Part shown: positions 43,067-51,523 of the stretch, one piece after another
Numbering within the stretch: position 1 is the first letter of the stretch
Layout: every line of letters begins with the position of its first letter
Assembly: GCF_029714185.1 (NCBI RefSeq)
Contig: NZ_CP121671.1
Location: forward strand, 682,001 to 746,000
DNA: 64,000 bases
From: Halobacillus naozhouensis
Lineage (GTDB): Bacteria; Bacillota; Bacilli; Bacillales; Halobacillaceae
Direction of reading: 5' to 3'
Program-made: the position numbers and the translations under genes
Notes under the pieces: model-generated
The model's database searches: none
What the model saw: only the letters and a program-made list of their open reading frames with translations
What the model was told of the DNA's origin: nothing

Positions 43067-43810
43067 ATGTATAAGAACATCCTGGAAAGCATACAGCACC
43101 GTGTTTCCCCGTTACCCCGCGGCCCCTGGGTTATGACACAGAAATGGGAGCATTTATTGTTCATGCATTTGCCGGTTCCCAAAGAAGTATTGGCACAACA
43201 TATTCCGAAAGAATTAGAAGTAGATACGTTCGAGGGCCAGGCTTGGATCACAATTATTCCTTTTATGGTTAGTGATATGCGCCTGCGAAACCTGCCATCC
43301 ATTCCTTATTTGAAATCATACTTAGAATTAAATGTACGGACTTATGTAAGGTGCAACGGCCTTTCTGGCATCTACTTTTTTAGTCTCGATGCTGATAAAA
43401 TCCTTGCTATATTAGGTGCCAGATTAGCAACACTTCCATACTATTATGCCAATATGACGATGAATGAAGGGAGAGAAGATGACTTTCACTACAAAAGTGT
43501 CCGCAAAGGTAGTACTGAAGCTTCCTTCAAAGGGAGTTATCGACCCATTTCGACGTATTATTACCCGGGAAATGATAGTCTTTCTTTTTGGCTGCTGGAA
43601 AGATACCATTTATGGACTATAAAAAAAGGGGTGCTATTTAGGGGTGACATTCATCATAAGCAGTGGAAAGTGCACGATGCAAAGGCGGCTGTAGAAGGTT
43701 TTTATACCCTCATTCCATTCTTACCTGATAGTATTAGCAAGGAAAAACTCCTTTTTCATTATGCGTCTTCTCAGCGAGTATTGATTTGGAGAATTAAAAA
43801 AGTCGAATGA
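43067..43810 (+). CDS. DUF2071 (YqjF-like) protein
   Basis: The 247-residue protein starts MYKNILESIQHRVSPLPRGPWVMTQKWEHLLFMHLPVP, given here in family terms as the YqjF opening. It contains the conserved EVDTFEGQAWITIIPF, LELNVRTYVRC, GIYFFSLDAD and YYYANM. It shares a fold with acetoacetate decarboxylase-like proteins, but its reaction is unknown. ATG 43067 has AGGAG 7-8 nt upstream; an in-frame extension to 43034 lacks an RBS. Confidence 0.82.
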   Translation: MYKNILESIQHRVSPLPRGPWVMTQKWEHLLFMHLPVPKEVLAQHIPKELEVDTFEGQAWITIIPFMVSDMRLRNLPSIPYLKSYLELNVRTYVRCNGLSGIYFFSLDADKILAILGARLATLPYYYANMTMNEGREDDFHYKSVRKGSTEASFKGSYRPISTYYYPGNDSLSFWLLERYHLWTIKKGVLFRGDIHHKQWKVHDAKAAVEGFYTLIPFLPDSISKEKLLFHYASSQRVLIWRIKKVE

Positions 43811-43887
43811 AGGAGCTCCCGTAATCAAGCCATTAGGAAGCTCTATTTTTTAATAGGAAAATAGCTAAGCTCGATTTTTCAAATCCT

Positions 43888-45624
43888 TCATCTCAATTGC
43901 TGCTCTGCAAACTCACTATACAAGTCATGAGACTGGACCAGGTCATGATGAGTGCCTATCCCTGTAATTCTTCCTTGTTCGATAAACACGATTTGATCTG
44001 CGTTAACAATCGTTGATAATCGGTGCGCAATGATGAAAGTGGTGCGCCCTTCCATCAATCGGGATAAGGCGTGTTGGACCATTCTTTCTGACTGACTATC
44101 GAGGCTGGCGGTCGCTTCATCCATCATAAGGATTTTTGGATCTCTCAGAAAGGCGCGTGCGATGGCAATTCGCTGTCGCTGTCCACCGGAAAGCATGATC
44201 CCGCGTTCTCCTACTTCGGTGTTCAGCTTTTTCGGAAATTCGTTAATAAACTGTTTAGCATACGCCATCTCGGCTACCTCCCACAGCTTTTCATCGGAAA
44301 TGGTTTCAGGATTTTCTAAGCCATAGCAGAGGTTTTCGCGGATGGTTCCTGCCATCATAGGACTGTCCTGGGAAACATATCCGATCTGTCTACGCCATGA
44401 ATTCATCGATAGCTCCATTATGGAGGTATCTCCAATTGTGATATCGCCTGACGTTGGTTCGTAAAACCGTTCCAGTAAGCCGAATAGTGTCGTTTTTCCA
44501 CCGCCGCTTGGGCCAGCGAAGGCGACCATCATGCCCGGCTGGACATCGAAGGATACGTCTTCTAATATTTGGTCCTTGCCGTTATAGGAAAAGGAAAGCT
44601 GGTTCACATGAATAGGAAGGTTCGTGATATCGATCGATTTACCTGTCTGGCCGAGTTCCACATCCTCATCCAGAATCTCGATGATCCTCTCTGTAGCGCC
44701 TGTCGCTTTTTGCAGCTGAGTAAAGAACATCGTGAATGAAGTGATTGGAAAAATGATCTGAAACAAGTAAAGTAAGAAAGCGACCAGAGACCCGGTGGTC
44801 ATCGTTCCATCTGCCACTCGAATACCTCCATAGCCGATTATCACAACAATAACGGCCATAATAACGAGATACATAAGAGGGCCAATCAAGGCAAATATTC
44901 GCCCTTCTTTTAATCCGTAAGAAAGCAGGCTGTTGATGCCTGTCATTCCCTTTGTTTCATCGTACTTCTCCGCATTAGACGCCTTCATTAATCGAACTTC
45001 ACTTAGCGTTTGCTGAATGCTGCTTGTAAAGCTGGCTGTTTCATCTTGCAGGCCGCGAGAAATCTTCGCCATTCTCCTTCCTAGAGGAATCATAATCAGC
45101 GTTGTGATCGGAACCGAAATCAGCATAATCAACGTCATTTTCCAGTCCATAATAAAAAGGATGATAATGGCGCCGATGATTGTAATGATGCCTGTAATAA
45201 ACTGGGGAAAGTGTTGGGAGATTAAATCTTTCACGATCCCCGTGTCATTCACGACCCGGCTGACCGACTCACCACTCGTTTTTGTATCAAAATAACCCAC
45301 GGGCAAGCGAATCAGCTTGAACCACATCTTCTCCCTTAGCTTGGCCACAATCGTTTGGCCCACATAGGCGAGAGCATAGGTGGAAAAGCCATCAATCACT
45401 GCCTGAATAATAAACACGGCGCCAATGAGGAGAATCAGGGCAATACTCAACGAATCGACGGAAAAGCCATCGACCATTTCCCTTGTTAAAAGCGGGATAG
45501 TAAGGCCCACCATTGTCGTCAGAAGACTGCCGATCAAGCCCAAAGTTAAGGCCAATTTTGGAATGTTAGTTGAAAGGATAAGCGATATAAATGGTTTAAG
45601 GCTGCTCTTCTGTTCTTCTGCCAT
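43888..45624 (-). CDS. ABC multidrug exporter, half-transporter (BmrA-like)
   Basis: The product has 578 residues. A six-helix exporter domain (about 20-310) contains YFDTKTSGESVSRVVNDTG. The ATPase domain follows with Walker A GPSGGGKTT, Q-loop YVSQDSPMMAGTIRENL, signature LSGGQRQRIAIARA, Walker B ILMMDEATASLD and H-loop AHRLST. It should act as a homodimer exporting drugs or lipids. ATG 45624 (MAEEQK) has AAAGGAG 8 nt upstream. A perfect palindrome lies next to the upstream -10, so a repressor is likely. Confidence 0.9.
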   Translation of the reverse strand: MAEEQKSSLKPFISLILSTNIPKLALTLGLIGSLLTTMVGLTIPLLTREMVDGFSVDSLSIALILLIGAVFIIQAVIDGFSTYALAYVGQTIVAKLREKMWFKLIRLPVGYFDTKTSGESVSRVVNDTGIVKDLISQHFPQFITGIITIIGAIIILFIMDWKMTLIMLISVPITTLIMIPLGRRMAKISRGLQDETASFTSSIQQTLSEVRLMKASNAEKYDETKGMTGINSLLSYGLKEGRIFALIGPLMYLVIMAVIVVIIGYGGIRVADGTMTTGSLVAFLLYLFQIIFPITSFTMFFTQLQKATGATERIIEILDEDVELGQTGKSIDITNLPIHVNQLSFSYNGKDQILEDVSFDVQPGMMVAFAGPSGGGKTTLFGLLERFYEPTSGDITIGDTSIMELSMNSWRRQIGYVSQDSPMMAGTIRENLCYGLENPETISDEKLWEVAEMAYAKQFINEFPKKLNTEVGERGIMLSGGQRQRIAIARAFLRDPKILMMDEATASLDSQSERMVQHALSRLMEGRTTFIIAHRLSTIVNADQIVFIEQGRITGIGTHHDLVQSHDLYSEFAEQQLR

Positions 45625-45694
45625 AACATGAACTCCTTTACTAAAGTCGTACTTCATCAAAACGTCCAGTGGATATCTGCTGGTATACATCACT

Positions 45695-45718
45695 ACTATA
45701 CCATTCATGGTCATGAAT
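45695..45718 (-). promoter_or_regulatory. promoter with 16-bp palindrome before the ABC exporter
   Basis: ATTCATGGTCATGAAT (45703-45718) is a perfect palindrome with 7-bp arms, directly upstream of a minus-strand TATAGT -10 (45695-45700). It fits a TetR- or MarR-type operator between -35 and -10. No regulator gene is adjacent. Confidence 0.5.
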
Positions 45719-45871
45719 GAACGATTCCCACGAAAAAAATCAGTTTACCGAGATGAGGGGGTTAATAACCTTAAACACGAACAATATGTTAATAAGGTGA
45801 AATAATGTTCATGTTTTTGTTGATCCCTGCTTAAGAATTTGCTATATTAAGATCGTAATCATTTTAAATAT

Positions 45872-45949
45872 CATTACTCGTATATGCTCGGTAATATGGT
45901 CTGAGTGTCTCTACCACGTTCCCAATGAAAGAACTGGACTACGAGTTAA
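45872..45949 (+). ncRNA. purine riboswitch, guanine class
   Basis: The aptamer is clear: P1 ACTCGT/ACGAGT, P2 GCTCGG/TCTGAGT with loop TAATATGG, the conserved TCTCTACCAC junction, P3 CCACGTTC/GAACTGG, then GGACTACGAG. The discriminating base in GACTA is C, which pairs with guanine or hypoxanthine; adenine riboswitches have T there. A candidate expression platform (TGC.CGGCTTTTTTGCCG.GCA) follows near 45961-45985. It lies 178 bp before the lipoprotein nucleosidase gene and is oriented to control it. Confidence 0.93.
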
Positions 45950-46126
45950 AGTATTAAGCAACTGCTCGGCTTTTTTGCCGCTGCAAGTCTGGCATATATT
46001 TTACTTTTGCTTAGCTATACATACTCTGACTCCTACAGGTCTGGAAGGTAGAAGCCATTCTACACATTCTGGATCTTTTTATTCGGGCAATACTTCGAGT
46101 AGATCAAACATCTAGGAGGAACAGTT

Positions 46127-47014
46127 ATGAACAACAACATGCTCAACAAGTACTTGAAAGCAGCCATTTTAACTGTATTCGTATTGGCGGTTCTGGCAGG
46201 GTGCTCATCTTCTTCACAATCTACAGCTGCTCAGCAGGAAGAAACACCGCGGCCGATATTAATTGAAGGACCAATGCCGATCGAGATTGAGAAACTTCTC
46301 GAGAAACTGGATAATATGGAAAAAGAAACATCAGGAACGTTTGAATTTTATAAGGGAACGATCGACGATTATCCTGTAATTCTTGCGAAAACGGGGAAAG
46401 GGATGGAGAACACAGCGGCTGCCACAGCTGTAGCCATTGAAAGATATAATCCAATTGCGATCATCAATCAAGGAACATCTGGTGGTCATGACCCTGAATT
46501 ACATGTGTTTGATATTGTGTTAGGAAAAAGAACGACGAACATAGGTTCATTAAAGACGGGTCATAGAAAAGATGGGGAAGGAATCGCTCCAAAAGAATGG
46601 AAGCCGATGGATTTAATGGCGTCTGAAGGGAGTGCAGGGGAAGACCCTGATGCAGAGAGCATCCGTTATTACGAGGGAGATCAGGATCTACTCGCAGCGG
46701 CTAACGCCGTGAAAGATCAATACACAAAAGGCGAAGTGGTCGAGGGAACGATCGGCTCTGCTGATGTCTGGAATAATGAAATAGACCGGATTCAATGGTT
46801 CCATGAAAAATACGGGACATCTGTTGAGGAAATGGAAAGTGCTGCAGCTGCACAAATCGCTAAAGCTTATGAGGTTCCTTTCCTGGCGATCCGAATTCTT
46901 TCCAATAATAAAACGAATGGCGGGGAATACAACCCCAATACAGCAGCGGCCAATCAAGGCTACGTTTTGGAAGTAGTGAAACAATATATCTCTACACTTC
47001 AAACGGAGGACTAG
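46127..47014 (+). CDS. lipoprotein nucleoside phosphorylase/hydrolase of the MTAN-PNP superfamily
   Basis: The product has 295 residues. The lipobox LAGC gives acylation at Cys26. The mature part is a PNP/UDP fold resembling MTA/SAH nucleosidase: ILAKTGKGMENTAAATA, AIINQGTSGG, EEMESAAAAQIA with the substrate-binding Glu237, and PFLAIRILSNN. The catalytic Asp of MTAN (AISD) is Asn260 here (ILSN), a change that in PNPs goes with 6-oxopurine preference. Together with the guanine riboswitch, this suggests a surface enzyme releasing guanine or hypoxanthine from nucleosides (inference). It is monocistronic with a terminator. Confidence 0.85.
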   Translation: MNNNMLNKYLKAAILTVFVLAVLAGCSSSSQSTAAQQEETPRPILIEGPMPIEIEKLLEKLDNMEKETSGTFEFYKGTIDDYPVILAKTGKGMENTAAATAVAIERYNPIAIINQGTSGGHDPELHVFDIVLGKRTTNIGSLKTGHRKDGEGIAPKEWKPMDLMASEGSAGEDPDAESIRYYEGDQDLLAAANAVKDQYTKGEVVEGTIGSADVWNNEIDRIQWFHEKYGTSVEEMESAAAAQIAKAYEVPFLAIRILSNNKTNGGEYNPNTAAANQGYVLEVVKQYISTLQTED

Positions 47015-47070
47015 TTTAAAGTCAACTGGAAATATTCTTGCATGATTGCGGAATGAAAAGCTGATCATAA

Positions 47071-47117
47071 GCATAAAACAAGCGGTCTTTCCCTGATTAG
47101 GGAAGGTCCGTTTTAAT
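47071..47117 (+). terminator. terminator after the nucleosidase gene
   Basis: AAAACAAGCGG-CTTTCCC pairs with GGGAAGG-CCGTTTT around TGATTA, followed by AATTT. Confidence 0.8.
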
Positions 47118-47175
47118 TTATGTAATTTTCTCTGTTATAAACTTTTCTTAAGCGGGTAGAAGAAGAGGAGGCACC

Positions 47176-47202
47176 GTGAAAGAACAAACAGAGGAGGATT
47201 AG
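47176..47202 (+). CDS. possible 8-residue leader peptide before the BCCT gene
   Basis: GAGGAGG at 47165-47171 precedes GTG 47176 by 4 nt. The frame reads MKEQTEED and stops with TAG 47200-47202, immediately before the transporter ATG 47203. The downstream RBS (GAGGAGG) lies inside this mini-frame, so translation would couple or interfere with the transporter start. Confidence 0.4.
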   Translation: MKEQTEED

Positions 47203-48744
47203 ATGAATCGTAAAAACTTAATTGACTACAAAATATTTGTGCCCGCATTATTGATTATAATCGGGATCAGCATACCTTTTGCCTTATATGAGGCAGAATC
47301 ATTAGCCTTACTAAATTCTATCTTTGATTATATTGTAGAGGTGTTCAGCTGGGGCTATCTCTGGTATGGCATTATTCTTGTCGCTGCAGGATTATATTTA
47401 TCATTTTCTAAATATGGTCAGGTGGTTCTCGGGGATCCGAATGAAAAGCCTGACTTTACATTCTTTGAGTATGCGTCGATTCTGATTGCCATGGGGGTTG
47501 GTTCGACGATTATGCGAACGGGGATGCTCCAATGGACGTCGGTAGCGAACGATCCTCCAATAGGGGTAGAACCAGGTTCCGCAGAAGCCCTTCTGTGGGG
47601 AAATGCCTACAGTATGTTTTTATGGGGATTCCAGGTTTTCGCTATTTTTGTGATGGCCGCTCCGGCAATGGGGTATATCCTGCACGTTAAAAAACGGCCG
47701 TTGATGAGGATATCTGAAGCTTGTCGAGTCGTCTTCGGTGATCGTTTTACTGATGGATGGGGCGGAAAAATGCTCGACATCCTATTTTTAATTAGTATTC
47801 TATCAGGTGCAGCCGTAACGTTAGGGCTGGGGACACCGATTATAACTCATAACTTATCGAATCTTTTAGGTATAGAAGTAAACTTTACCATGACCATTAT
47901 TGTCACAGTCGTCTGGGTATTGCTATTCTCACTCAGTGCCTATCTAGGAGTTGATAAAGGGATCAAACGGTTAAGTACACTTAATATGTACTTAGCAGGA
48001 ATCTTCGCTTTATTTATTCTGGTAGCAGGTCCTGGAGTGTTTATATTAAGCTATTTTACGGACACTATTTCTTTTCTATTATCTAATTATCTAACGATTT
48101 CTTTAAACACAGAGTCGGTCCATCAAGGACAAACCTCACACATGCAAAGCAACACCGTCTTCTGGTTTGCCTATAGTGCGACATGGGCCATGCTTCACAG
48201 CGTATTTGCTGCGAAAATTTCAAAAGGCAGAACGATCAAAGAAATGATTCTGACATATCTGCTCGCCCCAACCCTGCTTTCCTGGATGGCGACAGGTGTA
48301 CTTGGCGGCCTAGGGGTTCACAAATATCTCACGGGAGATGGGTCAATTTTACAACTTGTTCAGGAAGAAGCAAGAATGGCCGCGATCCCAGAGATCTTAT
48401 CGACCCTTCCATTTGGGGCTATCTCAATCATCATCTTTATGATCGTTGCCCTCATTTTCTTAACGACAACGCTTGATTCCACGACATACACGGTAGCGGC
48501 ATATACCAGCACGAGGGACATGAGTAAACATGAACCACCAAAGCTTCTGCGTATTGTAATTTCTGTGGTTATTACAGGCGTGGCCCTTGTTCTGATGCGG
48601 ATTGGCGGATTAGCACCGTTAGAAGTGATCTCAGGATTAATGGGACTGCCAATTATCTTTATTCAATTTATCCTCATTTACGCGGCGAAGCGGATGATGG
48701 ATGAAGATCAGGCCTGGAAATATAATATTAGAAAAAAAGAATAA
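47203..48744 (+). CDS. BCCT-family transporter
   Basis: The protein has 513 residues and twelve predicted helices with the betaine/carnitine/choline transporter layout: an opening FVPALLIIIGISIPFALY, SKYGQVVLGDPNEKPDFT, IAMGVGSTIMRTGMLQW in place of the usual substrate helix, and TLDSTTYTVAAYTS near the end. The normal tryptophan box (WxWxxW) of helix 8 reads WFAYSATWAMLH, so the substrate may differ from betaine. BCCT proteins import quaternary amines or other osmolytes with Na+ or H+, or exchange them. An 8-codon mini-frame overlaps its RBS. Confidence 0.87.
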   Translation: MNRKNLIDYKIFVPALLIIIGISIPFALYEAESLALLNSIFDYIVEVFSWGYLWYGIILVAAGLYLSFSKYGQVVLGDPNEKPDFTFFEYASILIAMGVGSTIMRTGMLQWTSVANDPPIGVEPGSAEALLWGNAYSMFLWGFQVFAIFVMAAPAMGYILHVKKRPLMRISEACRVVFGDRFTDGWGGKMLDILFLISILSGAAVTLGLGTPIITHNLSNLLGIEVNFTMTIIVTVVWVLLFSLSAYLGVDKGIKRLSTLNMYLAGIFALFILVAGPGVFILSYFTDTISFLLSNYLTISLNTESVHQGQTSHMQSNTVFWFAYSATWAMLHSVFAAKISKGRTIKEMILTYLLAPTLLSWMATGVLGGLGVHKYLTGDGSILQLVQEEARMAAIPEILSTLPFGAISIIIFMIVALIFLTTTLDSTTYTVAAYTSTRDMSKHEPPKLLRIVISVVITGVALVLMRIGGLAPLEVISGLMGLPIIFIQFILIYAAKRMMDEDQAWKYNIRKKE

Positions 48745-48750
48745 TAGACA

Positions 48751-48794
48751 AAGCCTCCCATCAGTTTAAATTGGTGAGAGGCTTTGTTTTTGAA
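48751..48794 (+). terminator. terminator after BCCT gene
   Basis: AAAGCCTC(CC) pairs with (GA)GAGGCTTT with an inner TCA/TGG stem, followed by GTTTTTG. Confidence 0.8.
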
Positions 48795-48876
48795 AAATTC
48801 ATGAAACTTTCCCACACATCGAACGTATTACTACAAGAGCTGTGCGATCACATTATTATTATAGGGAGAGGGAACC

Positions 48877-49779
48877 ATGGAACATGTAATCACCGTCGAA
48901 AATGTATCCAAGTCTTTTGGCGAGGTGCAGGCTGTTCAGGACATATCGTTTTCAGTACAAAAAGGGGAAATCTTCGGCATCATCGGTCCAAACGGGGCAG
49001 GGAAAACAACCACACTCGGAATGCTTGAAGGAATAAGTAAGCCGACCCAGGGCAGCATTGATGTGCTTGGACTTATTCCCAGTAAGCACCTCAGAGATTT
49101 AAACAAGCGGATTGGTGTTCAATTTCAGGCGACGGCCATCCAAAAGAAAATGAAAGTAAAAGAAGCGTTAGACCTTTTTTCATCTTTTTATGAAGGACCA
49201 ACCCAGAAGGATTACCTGACTGAGTTATTAGGATTAGATGAAAAAATGAACGCTCACTTTGAAGACTTATCTGGCGGCTGGCAGCAGCGTGTCACGCTCG
49301 CGCTTGCGACCCTGCACAAGCCAGAACTGCTGTTTCTAGATGAACCCAGTATGGGGCTTGATCCTCACGCGCGCAGGGAAATGTGGTCATTGATCCGCCT
49401 GCTGAGGGAACAAGGATCTACGATTGTCATGACAACGCATTATATGGAGGAAGCCGAGAAACTTTGTGATCGTGTTGCCATGATTTATAACGGGCAGTTG
49501 AAGGCTCTCAATACGCCTGAAGCATTGCTGCACCAAATCGCCGGTCAATCCCTCATCGTCGAAAGCGATAGGCTGGACTATGATGACTTGCTGGCATTGC
49601 CTGGCGTCGTACGTGTTGAACAAGCAGGGGAGCAGTTTGTCCTCGTTAGCGAAGATCGGCAACAGACTGCTTATCATCTGTTTCATTACTGTCAGGAAAA
49701 CGAAGTCGCACTTTTAGACTTTAAGTTTGAAAAAGGATCACTAGATGATTTGTTCATACATTACTTGGAAAAGGGGTAA
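48877..49779 (+). CDS. ABC-2 type exporter, ATP-binding protein
   Basis: The 300-residue ATPase has Walker A GPNGAGKTTT, a Q-loop in VQFQATAIQKKM, the variant signature LSGGWQQRVTLALA, Walker B LLFLDEPSMGLD and H-loop MTTHYMEEAEKL, plus an accessory C-terminal domain. The DrrA-like signature with Trp is usual in drug/antibiotic or lipid exporters with separate permease genes. A GGGAGAGGG site precedes the start. The permease gene follows 4 bp after the stop. Confidence 0.92.
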   Translation: MEHVITVENVSKSFGEVQAVQDISFSVQKGEIFGIIGPNGAGKTTTLGMLEGISKPTQGSIDVLGLIPSKHLRDLNKRIGVQFQATAIQKKMKVKEALDLFSSFYEGPTQKDYLTELLGLDEKMNAHFEDLSGGWQQRVTLALATLHKPELLFLDEPSMGLDPHARREMWSLIRLLREQGSTIVMTTHYMEEAEKLCDRVAMIYNGQLKALNTPEALLHQIAGQSLIVESDRLDYDDLLALPGVVRVEQAGEQFVLVSEDRQQTAYHLFHYCQENEVALLDFKFEKGSLDDLFIHYLEKG

Positions 49780-49783
49780 TAAG

Positions 49784-50524
49784 ATGAAAGCCATTATAAA
49801 ACTGTCTGGCATCGAAACTAAAATGTTTTTTAGGGATCGACTTAACGTGTTTTGGACGTTTTTATTCCCGGTTGCTATGATTTGGCTCTTCGGTTCCATG
49901 TTTGTGGGAGGTGAAATGAGCGGTCTGGCTTTCGCTGAAATGTTTGTTCCTTCCTGGATCGGTGTTAACATCGTTACCACATCATTCTTCACCCTAGGCA
50001 CTGTATTAGCCGGATATAGGGAAACAGGTGTGTTAAGACGTTATCAATCTACCCCGCTCCAACCGTGGAAAATTCTCGCCGCCCATACGTTTCAGGGAAC
50101 TGTGATTTTCTTCATATCGGCCATGCTGCTCATGGTGTTCGGCATGCTCATGTATGATCTTACGCTTCCAGACTATATTTGGAGTACGATACTCGGATTG
50201 ATCATTAGTATTTTGGCCTTCTTCCCATTCGCATTATTTGTGACCTCTCTTGCTAAAAATACACAGGCTGCTGCTGCGATCAGTGCTCTATTCCTGAACC
50301 TGATGCTATTTTTATCTGGAGCTACCTTTCCACTAGAATTCATGCCCACCGTTCTTCAATATGCAGCCAAAGCCCTGCCGCTTTACTATGTCATTCAATT
50401 ACTGAGGGGAACATGGAATGAAGCTCCCATTACGGACTACGGCTTAGAAGTCAGTGTGCTGATTGGGATCGGAATTGTTTCTGTCATCCTGGCGTCACGC
50501 TTTTTCCGTTGGAGCGAAAAATAA
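49784..50524 (+). CDS. ABC-2 type exporter, permease
   Basis: The 246-residue protein has six helices of the ABC-2 family: FFRDRLNVFWTFLFPVAMIWLFGS, the conserved VPSWIGVNIVTTSFFTLGTVL, GVLRRYQSTPLQPW between helices 2 and 3, and FLSGATFPLEFMPTVLQYAAKALPLYY. It partners the ATPase gene just upstream. ATG 49784 follows AAAAGGGG; an in-frame earlier start lies inside the ATPase gene. The cargo is unknown. Confidence 0.9.
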   Translation: MKAIIKLSGIETKMFFRDRLNVFWTFLFPVAMIWLFGSMFVGGEMSGLAFAEMFVPSWIGVNIVTTSFFTLGTVLAGYRETGVLRRYQSTPLQPWKILAAHTFQGTVIFFISAMLLMVFGMLMYDLTLPDYIWSTILGLIISILAFFPFALFVTSLAKNTQAAAAISALFLNLMLFLSGATFPLEFMPTVLQYAAKALPLYYVIQLLRGTWNEAPITDYGLEVSVLIGIGIVSVILASRFFRWSEK

Positions 50525-50736
50525 TATAAAGCTGAAATATGGAGAGGTTATCTATAAATCTCCCAGGATCCTGAAAATTTCAGTTGCACACCTTCGTACA
50601 AAGAGGTAGATTTATACCTTAATAAGCTAATAAGCAAAAAGGTTCTTCACCTCCATAAATAAGTGTTTCTATCCAATCAAATTTAAATAGCTCGAATAGG
50701 CTTCATTCCCCCCCTAAAAAAGGTAGATAATTTTAA

Positions 50737-50770
50737 AAAGGGCAATACTGAAAAATAGATTGCCCTTTCG
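50737..50770. terminator. terminator downstream of the tasA-like gene
   Basis: AAAGGGCAAT / ATTGCCCTTT perfect 10-bp stem, flanked by A- and T-rich tracts. It is the only clear element in the 335-bp gap between the ABC permease and tasA. Confidence 0.82.
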
Positions 50771-50859
50771 ATTTTGCCGACATATCCCAAAGTATGTACT
50801 CAAATACGAATAAACCCATTTGAGATTTTTTGATACGAATAATCACTCATTGGGTAGAC

Positions 50860-51447
50860 TTACTCGCCAGTTTGTTGCTTAGCATTAAACGTCCACTTAA
50901 GATTGATAGAATCTCCTTGATATTGGTTTTGCGGCTCATCCTTGTTAACAAATTCAAACTTGACAGCGAATAAGTTGGATTCGCCCGCTTCTAACCCAGC
51001 TCCGTGGCCGTCAACTTCTGGGTCAATTACATTTTCTCTTACAAGGTTAAGGGATTCTTCTGAAAGGTCCGCTAAAGTGGTCTCATAGACAACTGTATAA
51101 TCTTTCGAGTCATTAATGAGGAAACTTAGCTCAATTTGTTCACCAAAGTCACCTGTATTATCCCCATTTACATCAGTTACACTATAATTCGATTCTAGAA
51201 TGATCTCACTCATATCAAGGTTACCTATATTATTTAGAGAAAACTCCCTAATAATTTCATCGCCTGGCTTCATACTATCCAAATTAATTATATTTGCTTT
51301 ACTCGTGGAAAGGTCCAAGGTCCCAGCCGCGAATGTACTGTTGGATACTTCTTGATCACTGAAGTATGCGTACGTTCCACCTCCTACTAATGATAGTCCA
51401 AGGGCTGCTGATGCAAGGCCTAAACTTAATTTCTTTTTAATACCCAT
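50860..51447 (-). CDS. tasA: TasA/CalY-family biofilm matrix protein
   Basis: The 195-residue protein has a signal peptide (KKKLSLGLASAALGLSLVGGG) followed directly by TYAYFSDQEVSNSTFAAGTLDLS. This is the signature of the TasA/camelysin family, whose signal is cut by SipW. The mature domain is a beta-rich secreted subunit that forms matrix fibres in B. subtilis. At 195 residues it is closer to CalY than to the 261-residue TasA. It is the last gene of the tapA-sipW-tasA cluster. Confidence 0.9.
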   Translation of the reverse strand: MGIKKKLSLGLASAALGLSLVGGGTYAYFSDQEVSNSTFAAGTLDLSTSKANIINLDSMKPGDEIIREFSLNNIGNLDMSEIILESNYSVTDVNGDNTGDFGEQIELSFLINDSKDYTVVYETTLADLSEESLNLVRENVIDPEVDGHGAGLEAGESNLFAVKFEFVNKDEPQNQYQGDSINLKWTFNAKQQTGE

Positions 51448-51523
51448 TACTTTAACCTTCTCCTTTTCCTACCTATTCTGGGAATAGGTGAGCTTTAATA
51501 TTTTGAACCCCTTTAGAGGGATA

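Noticed and set aside
45872..45949. Adenine-class reading of the purine riboswitch
   Set aside because: The base that contacts the ligand in GACTA is C, as in guanine aptamers; adenine types have T.
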